Source: Anaerolineae bacterium
Lineage (GTDB): Bacteria > Chloroflexota > Anaerolineae > B4-G1
NCBI GenBank assembly: GCA_030612185.1
Contig: JAUWOI010000092.1
Coordinates: 1 to 11,293, forward strand
Length of the DNA: 11,293 bases
Direction of reading: 5' to 3'
The notes beneath the pieces were generated by a model. The model was not told the DNA's origin, did no database searches, and saw only the letters and a list, made by a program, of their open reading frames with translations. Position numbers and translations under genes: made by a program. Shown piece by piece: positions 5,730 to 11,293 of the stretch; the first letter of the stretch is position 1; each line of letters begins with the position of its first letter.

Positions 5730-7407
5730 AGGAAAGCAAGAGTCTGACAAGGCACTAGGCCATGATCCATTCGCAGGCATGGACATGGAATGGATGGAGC
5801 GGGAAGAGGGTGAACCGTCCGTCAAATCTCTGGGCCATGATCCATTCGAAGGCGTGGATACGGAATGGATGGACCAGGAGAGAGATGAGCCATCCCCCGG
5901 GTTGGCTCAGAGAGAGGTCAAGGTCGCGCCTGACGAAATCGGGGCCAGGCCTGTCCTGAGCACAGCCGAAGGGCCTGTTCTTGAGCAAGTGGCTGCAGGG
6001 GTTGAACCGTTGGTGCAACCCAAACCCCTGGAACCGCTTCGAACAGGCCGCCCAACCGGTGTCACTCCTACAAGAGCATCTATGCCCGAGGCCACGTTCC
6101 ACTTTCCCAGCGACTTCAAGTGGGGTGTCGCCACCGCTGCCCACCAGGTCGAGGGCAACAACACCAACAACGACTGGTGGGCCTGGGAGCAGCAGGAGGG
6201 CCACATCAAAGACGGACACAAGTCTGGGCTGGCCTGCAACTGGTGGGAGAACGCTGAGGCTGACTTCGACCGCGCCGCCGAACTGGGTCTGAACGCACTC
6301 CGTCTCTCAGTCGAATGGTCGCGTATTGAGCCCCGCGCTGGCGAGTTCGACGATTCCGCGCTGGAACGGTACGGCCAGATGCTGCGGGGCCTGCGCGAGC
6401 GGAACATTGAGCCCATGGTCACCCTCCACCATTTCACCAACCCCTGCTGGTTGGCCGAACGGGGTGGCTGGGAGAACCCGGAGTCCATCTCGCTCTTTGC
6501 CCGTTTCGTGCGCCGGGTCGTCGAGTCGCTGGGCGAGCACTGCGACCTGTGGTGTACCATCAATGAGCCCAATGTCTATGGCTACATGGGCTACCTGGAG
6601 GGTGTCTTCCTCCCCGGCGAATCCGATTTCCAGGCGGCGATGCGCGTCATCCGCCACCTCCTTGCGGGCCACGCCGCCGCCTACCGGGAGATCCACGCAC
6701 TCCAATCCCAGGCTCGCGTTGGCTTCGCCCACAACATGCGCATTTTTGACCCGTACACTCCCCACTCCCTGCCGGATCGCCGCGTCGCCCGGATGGTGGA
6801 CAAGGTCTACAACCAGGATATCCTGACCGCGTTGACCAAGGGGCGTTGGACGCTCCCGCTGGGTCTCGGTCTGGCCTGGAAATTGCGGCACACGCTCGAC
6901 TGGATTGGCCTCAACTACTACACTCGTGACCTGGTCACTTTCGACTACACGCAGAGTCGGACGCTCTTCAGCCGCCGCCTGCACGCCGACGATGCCGAGT
7001 TGCTCGACGGCGGCTACGGTGAGTTCTATCCCCATGGGATGTTCCGCAGCCTCCAGCGGTTGGCGCGCCTGGGTCTGCCCATCTACGTCACGGAGAACGG
7101 CATTCCCGACGATGACGACGACCAGCGGCCCCGCTACCTCCTGACCCACCTGCACCAGATGTGGCGCGCGATCCAGTTGTGCTACCCGGTGATGGGCTAC
7201 TACCACTGGACTCTGGTGGATAACTTTGAGTGGGCCGAGGGGTGGGCACTACGCTTTGGCCTTTTCGCGCTTGATCCCGAAACCCAGGCCCGCACATCGC
7301 GCCGCAGCGCCGACCTCTACGCCGACGTCATCCGGGCCAATGGTATCACCCCCCGGATCATTGACACCTACACGCCGGAACGGCGAGCTGAATTGTTGCC
7401 ACGGTAA
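5722..7407 (+). CDS. GH1 beta-glucosidase-like hydrolase with repeat-bearing N-terminal extension
   Basis: A 561-residue protein. Residues 121-561 (MPEATFHFPSDFKWGVATAA onward) are a complete family 1 glycoside hydrolase, a TIM barrel that cleaves beta-linked sugars with retention: acid/base Glu282 in TINEPN, nucleophile Glu458 in YVTENG, HQVEG (Gln142), LHHFTNPCWL, and the sugar-site NFEWAEGW (501-508). Residues 1-120 are unlike GH1 proteins. They hold two 25-residue repeats, LGHDPFxGxDxEWMxxExxEPS (from 12 and 37), after a basic start MAKGKQESDK, and then a Pro/Val-rich linker. There is no signal peptide, so it is cytoplasmic. ATG 5722 overlaps the ParA stop. A second possible start is ATG 6082 (Met121), without a clear Shine-Dalgarno. 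The extension may be a former ParA-partner gene now joined to the enzyme; the GH1 assignment is certain, substrate not. Confidence 0.88.
   Translation: MAKGKQESDKALGHDPFAGMDMEWMEREEGEPSVKSLGHDPFEGVDTEWMDQERDEPSPGLAQREVKVAPDEIGARPVLSTAEGPVLEQVAAGVEPLVQPKPLEPLRTGRPTGVTPTRASMPEATFHFPSDFKWGVATAAHQVEGNNTNNDWWAWEQQEGHIKDGHKSGLACNWWENAEADFDRAAELGLNALRLSVEWSRIEPRAGEFDDSALERYGQMLRGLRERNIEPMVTLHHFTNPCWLAERGGWENPESISLFARFVRRVVESLGEHCDLWCTINEPNVYGYMGYLEGVFLPGESDFQAAMRVIRHLLAGHAAAYREIHALQSQARVGFAHNMRIFDPYTPHSLPDRRVARMVDKVYNQDILTALTKGRWTLPLGLGLAWKLRHTLDWIGLNYYTRDLVTFDYTQSRTLFSRRLHADDAELLDGGYGEFYPHGMFRSLQRLARLGLPIYVTENGIPDDDDDQRPRYLLTHLHQMWRAIQLCYPVMGYYHWTLVDNFEWAEGWALRFGLFALDPETQARTSRRSADLYADVIRANGITPRIIDTYTPERRAELLPR
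5758..5907 (+). repeat. 75-bp tandem repeat at the start of the GH1 gene
   Basis: GGCCATGATCCATTCG recurs at 5758 and 5833, and GGAATGGATGGA follows in both copies. The period of 75 bases (25 residues) keeps frame, giving two LGHDPF...EWM units. The second copy fades after about 5895. Confidence 0.75.
5950..5974 (+). repeat. Interspersed palindromic-type repeat inside the coding linker
   Basis: CCTGTCCTGAGC-A-C-AGCCGAAGGG matches my memory of the TGTCCTGAGC..AG.CGAAGGG sequence that is scattered between genes in Chloroflexota. Here it is translated in frame as PVLSTAEGP in the linker between the N-terminal repeats and the GH1 domain. Flanking AGGCC and GGGCC add weak symmetry. Confidence 0.5.
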
Positions 7408-7480
7408 AACTGCCTTCCTGACATCCAGACGCCGCCAGCGCATCGGCCCCCTGACAAGTTGCAGTCCAGGAGGCACGAGA

Positions 7481-7503
7481 GACTGTTCCCAACGTAAACA
7501 GTC
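7481..7503 (+). other. Hairpin in the spacer before the NUDIX gene
   Basis: GACTGTT (7481-7487) and AACAGTC (7497-7503) form a perfect 7-bp stem with a 9-nt loop in the 122-base gap between the GH1 and NUDIX genes. No T-tract follows, so it is a weak terminator candidate for GH1 or a leader structure for the next gene. Confidence 0.3.
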
Positions 7504-7529
7504 CGAATTGTCGCTTACCAGGAGTGAAG

Positions 7530-8483
7530 ATGGAAAAGCAACCGATGACCTACTGCCCCCGCTGTGGGATGGCAATGGAGACGGCCGAAGTCGGCGGGCG
7601 CGTGCGCGAGGTCTGCCCCGCTTGCGGTTTCATCTTGTACCGCAACCCAGTGCCCGGTGCTGGCGTGCTGGTGGAGATGGAAGGAGGCATTGTGCTGATC
7701 CAGCGAGGCCAGCCGCCGTTCGTGGGCTGGTGGGCTCTTCCAGCCGGCTACATTGAGGAGGATGAGAGTGTCGAGCAGGCAGCGGTGCGGGAATGCAAAG
7801 AGGAGACCGGGCTCGACGTCGAACTTCTGGAACTGTTCGGTGTCTACTCCTTCCCGGAGGGGCCAGTGCAGAGCGGTATCATCATTTTCTATCGCGCCCG
7901 GCCTGTGGGCGGAGCACTGCAGGCGGGTGACGACGCACAGAGCGTGGGTGTTTTTCCCTCCGATGGCTTGCCGGAGGAATTAGCCTTCCGCACCCATAGG
8001 GAGGTGATCACCCGCTGGGTTCACAGCCGTTCGCCGGAGTTCCGCGCCCAAATGCCCGGCGTCGTCATCCGGGAGACCCGTGCTGAAGACGAAGACCGGG
8101 TGCTGGAACTGCTGCCGCTGATCCCCGCGAACGCAGATTTGAGCCCCGCCGAAATGCAGGCCGTGGCCCAGCGCTTTCGTGAGAGTCTGACGATGGATGT
8201 ACTGGTCGCAGAGGTGGACGGAGAGGTGGTGGGTTTCCTCGTCCTTTCGTTTGTCTCTGCTCTTTCTGGACTGCGGGCTTTGCTTGATGACTTGGCCGTA
8301 GATCCGGCGTACCGGCGACAGGGAATCGGCGCGGCACTGGTGGAAGCGGCGATCCAGCGGGCTAGCCGCCATGGGGCGACCCACTTGCTGGTGGATACCT
8401 CCCGGGGCGACCCCATCGCCCGCGACTTCTACCAGGCCTGCGGTTTCGAGGCCGGTGGCATCGCCCCCCTACGCATCCGGTAG
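7530..8483 (+). CDS. Zinc-ribbon NUDIX hydrolase fused to a GNAT acetyltransferase
   Basis: A 317-residue three-part protein. Residues 9-33 are a zinc ribbon (CPRC at 9-12, CPAC at 29-32) as in NADH-pyrophosphatase-like NUDIX proteins. Residues about 41-165 are a NUDIX domain, which cleaves nucleoside diphosphates linked to another group; the NUDIX box runs from Gly73 to Leu95 (GYIEEDES, then AAVRECKEETGL). Residues about 178-317 are a GNAT domain with the acetyl-CoA loop RRQGIGAAL (262-270) and the closing ARDFYQACGFE. Start: ATG 7530, because AGGAG (7520-7524) is 5 nt upstream; a GTG at 7524 lies inside that site. Substrates of both domains are unknown. It is convergent with the GNAT gene at 8559-9053 and not clearly related to the GH1 gene before it. 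Confidence 0.88.
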   Translation: MEKQPMTYCPRCGMAMETAEVGGRVREVCPACGFILYRNPVPGAGVLVEMEGGIVLIQRGQPPFVGWWALPAGYIEEDESVEQAAVRECKEETGLDVELLELFGVYSFPEGPVQSGIIIFYRARPVGGALQAGDDAQSVGVFPSDGLPEELAFRTHREVITRWVHSRSPEFRAQMPGVVIRETRAEDEDRVLELLPLIPANADLSPAEMQAVAQRFRESLTMDVLVAEVDGEVVGFLVLSFVSALSGLRALLDDLAVDPAYRRQGIGAALVEAAIQRASRHGATHLLVDTSRGDPIARDFYQACGFEAGGIAPLRIR

Positions 8484-8486
8484 GAT

Positions 8487-8536
8487 GGTAGATTGGAAAA
8501 CTGGTAGATTGGTGCTTACCAATCTACCAATCTACC
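8487..8536. terminator. Octamer-built hairpin between convergent genes
   Basis: TGGTAGATTGGT (8502-8513) pairs perfectly with ACCAATCTACCA (8518-8529) around a GCTT loop. A further GGTAGATTGG lies at 8487-8496 and another CCAATCTACC at 8527-8536, so the structure is built from ACCAATCT-like octamers that continue, degenerate, to about 8553. It sits between two stop codons (8483 and 8559) and could end transcription from both sides, although no T-tract is evident. Confidence 0.55.
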
Positions 8537-8558
8537 AATTTACCAGTATACCAACTCA

Positions 8559-9053
8559 TCACAGGAACAACTCCATAAAGACCTCGTCCTCGTACTGCCC
8601 ATCAATCTTGACCTGCCGGGCCAGCGTGCCCTTGGGGACAAAGCCCAGGCTGCGGTAGAAAACCTGGGCGCCGGCGTTGCCCACCCGCACGTAGATGACG
8701 ATCTTCTCGTAGCCGTTGGCGCGGGCGAAGGCGAGCATGTGCTCCGCCAGGCGGCGGCCGATGCCCCTCCGTCGCCATCCTGGAAGAATGATGGTACCCA
8801 TCACGCCGATGTGGTCAAAGGAGTCGCTGTACCTGGCCCAGAGGTCAAGCGACTGGAAACCGGCGATGCGGCTATCCACTTCCGCCAGGAAGATGCCTTC
8901 GCGGTCGGAGAGGGAGGCGATGTAGTCCCGCTCCTGTTGGGGTGTGAAGGCCCGATTCACGGCAGTGTAGACCCGTTCCGCGCAAACAATCCCCCAGACG
9001 GCGGAGATGGTCTCGGCGTCGTCGATCGTGGCACGACGGATCGTGACCTGCAT
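8559..9053 (-). CDS. GNAT family N-acetyltransferase
   Basis: A 164-residue stand-alone GNAT protein that would transfer acetyl from acetyl-CoA to an amine; the substrate is unknown. It starts MQVTIRRATIDDAETI, has the acetyl-CoA loop RRRGIGRRL at 94-102 after the strand HIGVMGTIILPGW, and ends with VRVGNAGAQVFYRSLGFVPKG, the usual motif B region. The start is ATG 9053, set by AGGAGG at 9060-9065 with 6-nt spacing; the frame is open further up but only into the tRNA gene. A terminator hairpin (9077-9100) lies right before the ribosome site, so expression depends on read-through from the tRNA promoter or an unseen one. It is not closely similar to the GNAT domain at 7530-8483. Confidence 0.85.
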   Translation of the reverse strand: MQVTIRRATIDDAETISAVWGIVCAERVYTAVNRAFTPQQERDYIASLSDREGIFLAEVDSRIAGFQSLDLWARYSDSFDHIGVMGTIILPGWRRRGIGRRLAEHMLAFARANGYEKIVIYVRVGNAGAQVFYRSLGFVPKGTLARQVKIDGQYEDEVFMELFL

Positions 9054-9065
9054 CAGCATCCTCCT

Positions 9066-9100
9066 GCATAATAAGAGGGCGACCCCACATGGGGCCGCCC
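9066..9100 (-). terminator. Rho-independent terminator after tRNA-Ser
   Basis: Minus strand: GGGCGGCCCC, ATGT loop, GGGGTCGCCC (9077-9100, one mismatch), then TCTTATTATG. It begins 5 bases beyond the tRNA 3' end and stops just before the Shine-Dalgarno of the GNAT gene. Confidence 0.75.
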
Positions 9101-9105
9101 TGTGA

Positions 9106-9195
9106 TGGCGGAGAGGGTGGGATTTGAACCCACGGAGCATTGCTGCTCACGCGCTCTCCAGGCGCGCGCGTTCGGCCGGACTACGCAACCTCTCC
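9106..9195 (-). tRNA. tRNA-Ser (anticodon GGA)
   Basis: The acceptor arm GGAGAGG (9189-9195) pairs with CCTCTCC (9110-9116), followed by discriminator G and an encoded CCA (9106-9108). The anticodon arm is CGCGC, loop CTGGAGA, GCGCG, with GGA at 9157-9159, reading UCC/UCU serine codons. The T arm shows GGGTTCAAATCCC. The long variable arm (TGAGCAGCAATGCTCC region) is the class II form expected for serine. Confidence 0.95.
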
Positions 9196-9213
9196 ACGCC
9201 TACTACGGCGCGA

Positions 9214-9242
9214 ATTATACCACCCTGCGGCATGGTTGACAA
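9214..9242 (-). promoter_or_regulatory. Promoter of tRNA-Ser
   Basis: Minus strand: TTGTCA (9237-9242), 17-nt spacer, TATAAT (9214-9219). Expected start near 9207 leaves about 12 nt before the mature tRNA 5' end at 9195. Confidence 0.75.
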
Positions 9243-9270
9243 GGAGGCTTTCTGCAAAGCCCCTGTCCTT
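9241..9270 (-). terminator. Possible terminator of the TauE/SafE gene
   Basis: GGCTTT (9246-9251) and AAAGCC (9256-9261) form a 6-bp stem with a 4-nt loop; AAGGA and TCCTT extend it after a bulge. It lies 7-36 bases beyond the stop at 9277 and touches the -35 box of the tRNA promoter. The T-tract is poor. Confidence 0.4.
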
Positions 9271-9276
9271 GCCCGC

Positions 9277-10038
9277 CTACAACACAAGTTTGACTAGAGT
9301 GAAGAGGCCCAACACGGTACCGGCAATTCCGATCGCCCAACTCATTTTTTGCATGGATGCCTTCTTGACTGTGAGTGCAGCGAAGGGCACCGAGAGCACA
9401 GCCCCCAGGATGAGCGAGGGAGCCAGCCCCCAGTCTACTGTACCGTTCCCTGTCAGCGTGTAAGCGAGCACGCCGACGATGCACACCAGCCCCTCGGCCA
9501 GCGACGTGATGCCAATGGCCCCTTTGCCATCCACTCCCGCCATTATTTGGCCACCGGTGACGAGTGGGCCGTAGCCGCCGCCGCTGAGTCCCTTGTTAAA
9601 TGCGGCCACGAGTCCCAGCCCGATCACTTTTTTCCACGAGAAGGCGAAGGTCTTGTTTATGGTCAGCAGGATGCCGATGCCCATACTCAGCACGAGCACG
9701 CCGATGTACGTCTTGAGCACCCACTCAGGCACGTTCACGGCGAGAAAGACAGCCGCCAACGTGCCAACGACGCTGCATGCGGCCAGTACCAGGACAACCC
9801 TGAACGGGCGCGATCCCGGTTTGAGGTTGACGTTGCCGCACCCATGGTGGAATACCCCTGCCAGGATGCCGGTCAGGAATTCCGAAAGCAGCACCGCGGG
9901 CACAATTTGTATCGTTCCGTACCCCGCCAGGAGCAGGATAGGGGTGAGGGTGGTACCGTACCCCATGCCCAGCGTTGAGTCAACGTATTCGCAGACCAGC
10001 GCGAGCAGCAGGAGGGGCCAGTGGATTTGGATAGGCAT
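9277..10038 (-). CDS. TauE/SafE (TSUP) family membrane transporter
   Basis: A 253-residue polytopic membrane protein of the sulfite/organosulfonate exporter family. Two related halves carry the family's glycine-rich motifs: STLGMGYGTTLTPILLL (about 21-37) and FNKGLSGGGYGPLVTGGQI (about 147-165). Hydrophobic segments alternate throughout, with about seven to eight spans and few charged residues. The start ATG 10038 follows AAGGAG with 7-nt spacing. It lies 76 bases downstream of the Rrf2 gene on the same strand, probably one operon or regulon. Members move sulfite, sulfonates, sulfoacetate or related anions; with an Rrf2 regulator a sulfur role is likely, but the substrate is not readable from sequence. 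Confidence 0.88.
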   Translation of the reverse strand: MPIQIHWPLLLLALVCEYVDSTLGMGYGTTLTPILLLAGYGTIQIVPAVLLSEFLTGILAGVFHHGCGNVNLKPGSRPFRVVLVLAACSVVGTLAAVFLAVNVPEWVLKTYIGVLVLSMGIGILLTINKTFAFSWKKVIGLGLVAAFNKGLSGGGYGPLVTGGQIMAGVDGKGAIGITSLAEGLVCIVGVLAYTLTGNGTVDWGLAPSLILGAVLSVPFAALTVKKASMQKMSWAIGIAGTVLGLFTLVKLVL

Positions 10039-10114
10039 GTTGTTTCTCCTTTGAGAAAATACTACAGAATTTCTAGTGATATTATCGGGAATTAGTCGAA
10101 AATATATAAGGAAT

Positions 10115-10540
10115 TCAAGAATGAGTCTGCTCGGTAACCAGATCGGCCAGGGATGTATTTTCCATAATCTCAGCCACAGTGTCGCGCACCTCTTTCATCA
10201 CCCGCCGTAGGCCACAGGCCTCCATATCGGGGCAGCCGCAAGGCTCATAGGCCGTCGCGCTCACGCAACTGATGGGGGCCAGTGGCCCATCCAGCAGGCG
10301 CACGATTTCCGCCAGGTTGATCTGGTGCGGGGTATGGGCCAGGTAGTACCCACCCCGGGGCCCCTTTTGACTGCGCACGATCTGACCGTGCTTAAGCGTG
10401 AGCAGAATCTGCTCCAGAAACCTGGACGGGATGTTGTTCCGCTCGGCCAGGTCCTTGTTCCGTATCGGTCCTTCGCCGTAGTGCGCGGCCAGGTCCTGCA
10501 GTGCTCGTAAACCGTATTCGCCTCGTTTGGAGAGTTTCAT
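10115..10540 (-). CDS. Rrf2 family transcriptional regulator
   Basis: A 141-residue regulator. Residues 1-80 are the winged helix-turn-helix: MKLSKRGEYGLRALQDLA, DLAERNNIPSRFLEQIL, LKHGQIVRSQKGPRGGYYLA. The C-terminal part carries Cys92, Cys101, Cys103 and Cys109. Fe-S members such as IscR use three cysteines at 92, 98 and 104, so a cluster is possible here, but the C-X8-C-X-C-X5-C spacing differs. CymR-type members instead act on cysteine supply, fitting the TauE/SafE neighbour. The ribosome site (GAGAGG) is weak. It has a consensus promoter at 10596-10624 and direct repeats between promoter and start, consistent with autoregulation. Confidence 0.9.
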   Translation of the reverse strand: MKLSKRGEYGLRALQDLAAHYGEGPIRNKDLAERNNIPSRFLEQILLTLKHGQIVRSQKGPRGGYYLAHTPHQINLAEIVRLLDGPLAPISCVSATAYEPCGCPDMEACGLRRVMKEVRDTVAEIMENTSLADLVTEQTHS

Positions 10541-10550
10541 CGCGCCTCTC

Positions 10551-10582
10551 TAACCTATAAAATAACCTATAAAGTCTATAAA
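10551..10582 (-). promoter_or_regulatory. Direct-repeat operator candidate for Rrf2
   Basis: On the minus strand TTTATAG occurs three times in the leader of the regulator gene (spacings 9 and 12 bases), twice as TATAGGTTA (10551-10559 and 10563-10571). They fall about 10-40 bases after the expected transcript start, where a bound repressor would block elongation. Confidence 0.45.
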
Positions 10583-10595
10583 TCCAATCGGTTTA

Positions 10596-10624
10596 ATTAT
10601 ACTTCACAACAACAGAAATGTCAA
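10596..10624 (-). promoter_or_regulatory. Consensus sigma70 promoter of the Rrf2 gene
   Basis: Minus strand: TTGACA (10619-10624), exactly 17 nt, TATAAT (10596-10601). Both hexamers are perfect. Start expected near 10589, about 50 bases before ATG 10540. Confidence 0.8.
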
Positions 10625-10675
10625 GTGTGGACGAGAGTCTCATGCGGGGCTCACGTTGGAGCCTGAAACCGTCAC

Positions 10676-11293
10676 TTATTTGAGGTCGCCGTAGGAGATG
10701 AGAGCGATGCCCGATTCCACAATGCGCTGCCGCACGCGTGGGTCGATCAGGGTGCGGTAGTCCTCCTCGCGCCATCCCTCGGTGCCGGGGTGGGCCAGCA
10801 GTTCGGTGATGCCGTCGGGGAGGGCGTTCAATAAGCCCAGCAGGTGCTCCGCCGTGCGATGCCCATCCCGTGAGAAGGACATCTCGAAGTAGTGGGGCCG
10901 CTTCAGACCATACTGCTCCACCAAGCGCTGGTAGCGCGGGCCCTGCCAGCGGACGTACCAGACGGGGAAGCCGCTGCCGGCGGCCATCTCCGGCGCTTTG
11001 CGATCCAACGCGTCATCGAAGGGCATACGCACCGGCAGATGCCCATACTCCTGGGCCAGTTCCAGGCTGACGCGGAACCAGGCGGGGAAGACATAGGGGT
11101 AGTAGCAGTGCAGGTCCAGGTGGTCGGGCGGGTGGGTGGTATCGGCGATGAACTTCTCGATCTGTGCGCGCCACTCGGCCTTGAGTTCGGTGGTGCGGAG
11201 GCGGCCGTAGCGCAGGAGCAGCGGCGTACCGTCGCGGAAACATCCCTCAGCGCCCACCAGCGAGCCCCCTTGCTCCGGCGGGAGGATGGGGCG
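10676..11293 (-). CDS. YdjC/ChbG-HpnK family deacetylase, partial (5' end beyond window)
   Basis: The frame is open through the right edge; the residues before the GTG at 11257 read RPILPPEQGGSLV, a stretch typical of this family's interior, so the true start lies outside. Other family marks: HLDLHCYYPYVFP (the His of the metal site; relatives have HLDSH), LAQEYGHLPVRMPF, ITELLAHPGTEGW (second histidine region) and the end GIALISYGDLK. These enzymes remove acetyl groups from N-acetylated sugars such as chitooligosaccharides or hopanoid-linked glucosamine. The N-terminal metal-binding Asp pair is off the window. A weak GGCTC/GAGCC hairpin follows at 10648-10663. Confidence 0.8.
   Translation of the reverse strand, partial: RPILPPEQGGSLVGAEGCFRDGTPLLLRYGRLRTTELKAEWRAQIEKFIADTTHPPDHLDLHCYYPYVFPAWFRVSLELAQEYGHLPVRMPFDDALDRKAPEMAAGSGFPVWYVRWQGPRYQRLVEQYGLKRPHYFEMSFSRDGHRTAEHLLGLLNALPDGITELLAHPGTEGWREEDYRTLIDPRVRQRIVESGIALISYGDLK

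Noticed and set aside
6307..7206. 299-codon reverse ORF inside the GH1 gene
   Set aside because: Antisense shadow of a GC-rich catalytic domain with all GH1 motifs on the other strand.
9054..9140. Longer N-terminus for the GNAT gene
   Set aside because: It would run into the tRNA-Ser gene and its terminator; AGGAGG at 9060-9065 fixes the start at 9053.
9349..9978. 209-codon forward ORF opposite the TauE/SafE gene
   Set aside because: Its product is histidine- and glutamine-rich with no domain; the reverse frame has the family motifs and a ribosome site.
1..11293. CRISPR array, transposase or phage genes
   Set aside because: No regularly spaced repeats with unique spacers and no transposase, integrase or phage structural motifs were seen.

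Overview
The window reads as a piece of bacterial chromosome from an uncultured-type lineage, most likely Chloroflexota (Anaerolineae-like). That is an inference from several hints: DUF2270 and DUF2179 membrane genes, a large secreted multidomain protein carrying a VYLPLVLR-type segment, interspersed intergenic DNA of kinds I recall from that phylum (the 'TTTGCGTCTCTGCGCC' type and the 'TGTCCTGAGC..AG.CGAAGGG' type), and bacterial sigma70-like promoters with leader Shine-Dalgarno sites. No phage, transposase or CRISPR locus is visible.

Layout. 1-323 holds no convincing gene. It has an interspersed repeat, a 25-codon remnant ORF and one copy of a promoter-bearing repeat. 324-734 (-) is a small DUF4258 / YgiT zinc-finger protein, apparently two toxin-antitoxin halves fused in one chain; a second copy of the same promoter repeat lies upstream of it. 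970-3388 (-) is a large secreted protein (signal peptide, C39-like cysteine peptidase, two tandem TIG-like repeats, DNRLRE domain). It is split in two frames exactly at a (GTCT)3 tract; removing one unit restores the frame. 3389-3771 is a divergent intergenic region with a strong promoter, a leader hairpin and a 14-bp inverted repeat. 3772-4785 (+) is a DUF2270 membrane protein with a C-terminal DUF2179 domain. 4974-5729 (+) is an orphan ParA-type ATPase whose end overlaps 5722-7407 (+), a family 1 glycoside hydrolase with a 120-residue N-terminal extension made of two 25-residue repeats plus a linker that contains an interspersed DNA repeat. 7530-8483 (+) is a zinc-ribbon/NUDIX/GNAT fusion. 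It converges, across an octamer-built hairpin, on a GNAT acetyltransferase at 8559-9053 (-), which lies downstream of a tRNA-Ser(GGA) at 9106-9195 (-). 9277-10038 (-) is a TauE/SafE exporter behind an Rrf2 regulator at 10115-10540 (-), and 10676-11293 (-) is a YdjC/ChbG-like deacetylase cut by the right edge.

How the genes may work together. The Rrf2 regulator, with four cysteines and a consensus promoter followed by direct repeats, probably controls itself and the TauE/SafE exporter, suggesting a sulfur or redox response. ParA and the GH1 protein are translationally coupled, and the repeat-bearing N-terminus of the GH1 protein could be the ParA partner, which would be a novel pairing. The rest looks like ordinary accessory and housekeeping content. 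The most interesting points are the ParA/GH1 fusion, the tetranucleotide frameshift in the surface protein and the one-chain DUF4258-YgiT protein.
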